From Verrucomicrobiota bacterium (GTDB lineage: Bacteria > Verrucomicrobiota > Verrucomicrobiia > Chthoniobacterales > UBA6821), in NCBI GenBank assembly GCA_016871655.1, contig VHCR01000081.1, positions 1-6,665 on the forward strand: a DNA stretch of 6,665 nucleotides, read 5' to 3'. A program made the position numbers and the translations under genes. This document shows positions 5,784 through 6,665 of this stretch, in pieces (position 1 is the stretch's first letter; every line of letters starts with the position of its first letter). A model generated the notes under the pieces. It was not told the origin of the DNA. It searched no databases and worked only from the letters and a program-made list of their open reading frames with translations.

Positions 5784-6284
5784 ACCTCCGATCAACAACG
5801 TTTCGAAGCCGTCAAAGCACTAGCTGTTGCCGGAGCGATTCTCTATTTTCCATCGAATATGATTCCTGTGATGACGATGACGGTGAATGGAGATGTTCAG
5901 CCGTTGACCGTGATGGGAGGGGTGATGGAGATGTATCATTCTGGGTTATGGCCGGTAGCAGTGATTATTTTTTTAGCAAGTATTGCAGTGCCCCTGCTCA
6001 AGCTCCTCGTAACGGGTTGGATTTTGTGGTTTCACGGAACAACGCGCTGGCAACGAGAACGAAGTATCGTTCGTCACGCCATGATTAAAATAGGAAGTTG
6101 GGCCATGATTGATATTTTTTTACTTTCTGTGATTGCCGCTGTAGGACAATTAGGTACGCTAGCGAGTGTTCATGCAGAACCTGGCGCTCTTTTTTTTGCA
6201 GCGGTTTTGCTTTGTAATATTTTTTCTTATGAGCTTTATAAGACTTCTTGGATTTGGGAAACCAAAAAAGGCTGTAGGCTGTAG
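5778..6284 (+). CDS. pqiA: Paraquat-inducible protein A domain protein, second half
   Basis: A 168-residue membrane protein equivalent to the C-terminal half of E. coli PqiA but without its own zinc ribbon. Four membrane segments are visible near 12-32, 58-84, 108-127 and 134-153. Family signatures are FPSNMIPVMT, GVMEMYHSGLWPVAV, SIAVPLLKL, GSWAMIDIFLLSVI, QLGTLASV and PGALFFAAVL. The GTG at 5778 is chosen: the TTG at 5715 would add residues from the centre of array A4. No ATG is available before conserved sequence. The start codon lies in the right arm of A4 and the last residues KGCRL plus TAG stop lie in the left arm of A5, so both ends of this gene are made of repeat. It probably works with the preceding PqiA half and the downstream MCE protein, despite spacers of 134 and 164 nt. 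Confidence 0.85.
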   Translation: MNTSDQQRFEAVKALAVAGAILYFPSNMIPVMTMTVNGDVQPLTVMGGVMEMYHSGLWPVAVIIFLASIAVPLLKLLVTGWILWFHGTTRWQRERSIVRHAMIKIGSWAMIDIFLLSVIAAVGQLGTLASVHAEPGALFFAAVLLCNIFSYELYKTSWIWETKKGCRL

Positions 6285-6417
6285 GCCATAGGCTATAGGT
6301 CAATGCAAGCTTCTTTCAAAAAGAAAAATTTTTCTAATAAATTAAAAAACGATTTTTAATATGCATTTTGATCTAAAAACTTCCTATAGTCTACAGCCTA
6401 CAGCCTATAGCCTTTTT
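6265..6417. repeat. Inverted tandem-unit array A5 (GGCTGTA type)
   Basis: The left arm (6265-6299) is heptamers GGCTGTA, GGCCATA and GGCTATA preceded by A5. The right arm (6383-6417) is the reverse complement followed by T5. The arms are equal in length, 35 nt, with 31 of 35 positions matching; two of the four differences would be G-U pairs. The centre holds a perfect 14-bp palindrome AGAAAAATTTTTCT (6322-6335) and an ATTAAAAA/TTTTTAAT hairpin (6341-6360). The right arm plus T5 could act as part of a terminator, but the arms are 83 nt apart and a pqiB gene follows. The left arm contains the stop codon of the second pqiA. Confidence 0.88.
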
Positions 6418-6440
6418 CCATCGCTTTTATCCCTGTGAAT
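6413..6440. repeat. Extra A4-type right arm before the pqiB-like gene
   Basis: ATCCCTGTGAAT (6429-6440) is identical to 5772-5783 in the right arm of A4. Over 28 nt, 6413-6440 pairs with the A4 left arm 5651-5678 at 22 positions. The second pqiA gene is therefore bracketed by A4-type arms: direct repeats (right arm and this copy) and inverted repeats (left arm and this copy). It abuts the A5 right arm, as if A5 arose inside or beside an older A4-type element. Confidence 0.7.
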
Positions 6441-6448
6441 TTTTAATT

Positions 6449-6665
6449 ATGAATACCGATGATAATTCTAAGGTCATCACGCATGCAAACTTCCGAATCA
6501 CTTGGGTCTGGTTCTTTCCAGCTCTAGCTTTGCTCGCAGTAGGATGGTTTTTTTTTCAAGAATGGAAATCGCGCGGGCCTGAAATCGAAATTGAATTTCA
6601 TGAGGCGCCAGGCATTGAAGCGAATAAGACATTACTGTTTTATCGAGGAGTAGTGGCAGGAAAAG
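6449..6665 (+). CDS. pqiB: PqiB-like MCE-domain protein, 3' partial
   Basis: Only the first 72 residues are in the window. A short cytoplasmic N-terminus (1-17) precedes one membrane anchor (about 18-37, WVWFFPALALLAVGWFFF), then QEWKSRGPEIEIEF and the start of an MCE domain, EAPGIEANKTLLFYRGVVAGK. The RGPEI...GIEAGKT...YRGV pattern is typical of the first MCE repeat of PqiB/YebT proteins, which form periplasmic tubes for lipid movement between the membranes. Position after two pqiA genes agrees with the standard pqiA-pqiB order. The ATG at 6449 is the first in frame, after array A5; a nearby GTG at 6435 meets a stop at once. No Shine-Dalgarno is visible. The number of MCE repeats cannot be judged, so YebT-like remains possible. 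Confidence 0.85.
   Translation, partial: MNTDDNSKVITHANFRITWVWFFPALALLAVGWFFFQEWKSRGPEIEIEFHEAPGIEANKTLLFYRGVVAGK

Noticed and set aside
6265..6417. Classical Rho-independent terminator
   Set aside because: The arms are 83 nt apart and the element lies between pqiA and pqiB-like genes normally co-transcribed; the T5 tail is short. Kept only as an array.
5011..6466. Shared start of PqiA1 (MNASLQQ), PqiA2 (MNTSDQQ) and PqiB (MNTDDN)
   Set aside because: The resemblance is short and may be chance or array-driven; not enough to claim duplication of start regions.

Overview
The window is a gene-dense stretch with every gene on the + strand, from an AT-leaning Gram-negative bacterium: lpxD (lipid A synthesis) and a pqiA/pqiB-type envelope lipid transport locus both imply an outer membrane. 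The LpxD sequence, with its TIDRARFGRT segment, resembles what I remember of PVC-group proteins. A Chlamydiota or Parachlamydia-like host is my best guess, held at low confidence (about 0.35). No gene here is diagnostic by itself.

Layout. (1) 2-1003: lpxD, 5' end outside the window. (2) 1108-2034: metallo-beta-lactamase-fold hydrolase resembling NAPE-PLD. (3) 2281-3171: N-carbamoylputrescine amidase (aguB). (4) 3367-4209 and 4206-5009: two tandem TylF/MycF-like methyltransferase paralogues overlapping by ATGA. (5) 5011-5643 and 5778-6284: two single-domain PqiA membrane proteins. (6) 6449-6665: start of a pqiB-like MCE gene, cut by the window end. The two methyltransferases and the first pqiA are packed with no gap and are probably one transcript. 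pqiA-pqiA-pqiB would supply an inner-membrane part and an MCE part of a lipid conduit.

The striking content is between the genes. Each of the five gaps longer than 50 bp holds a long imperfect inverted repeat. Its arms are short degenerate tandem arrays around an AT-rich centre. The unit differs at every site: GAAGATAG, AGTTTG, GAAGTT, GGGATGGAA and GGCTGTA. The architecture is therefore conserved while the sequence is not. In four of five the left arm is longer, and in three of those by roughly one extra unit. Three of the centres share small GC-rich hairpins built on CTTCG/CGAAG. The arrays run into coding sequence, supplying the last codons of lpxD and both pqiA genes, the GTG start of the second pqiA, and (through a sixth, one-armed array) the N-terminus of the first methyltransferase.

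Two general traits also stand out. None of the seven visible starts has a recognisable Shine-Dalgarno sequence, and the palindrome CGATCG is strongly over-represented. No tRNA, rRNA, CRISPR array, transposase or integrase gene was seen. No gene-free stretch exceeds about 250 bp.
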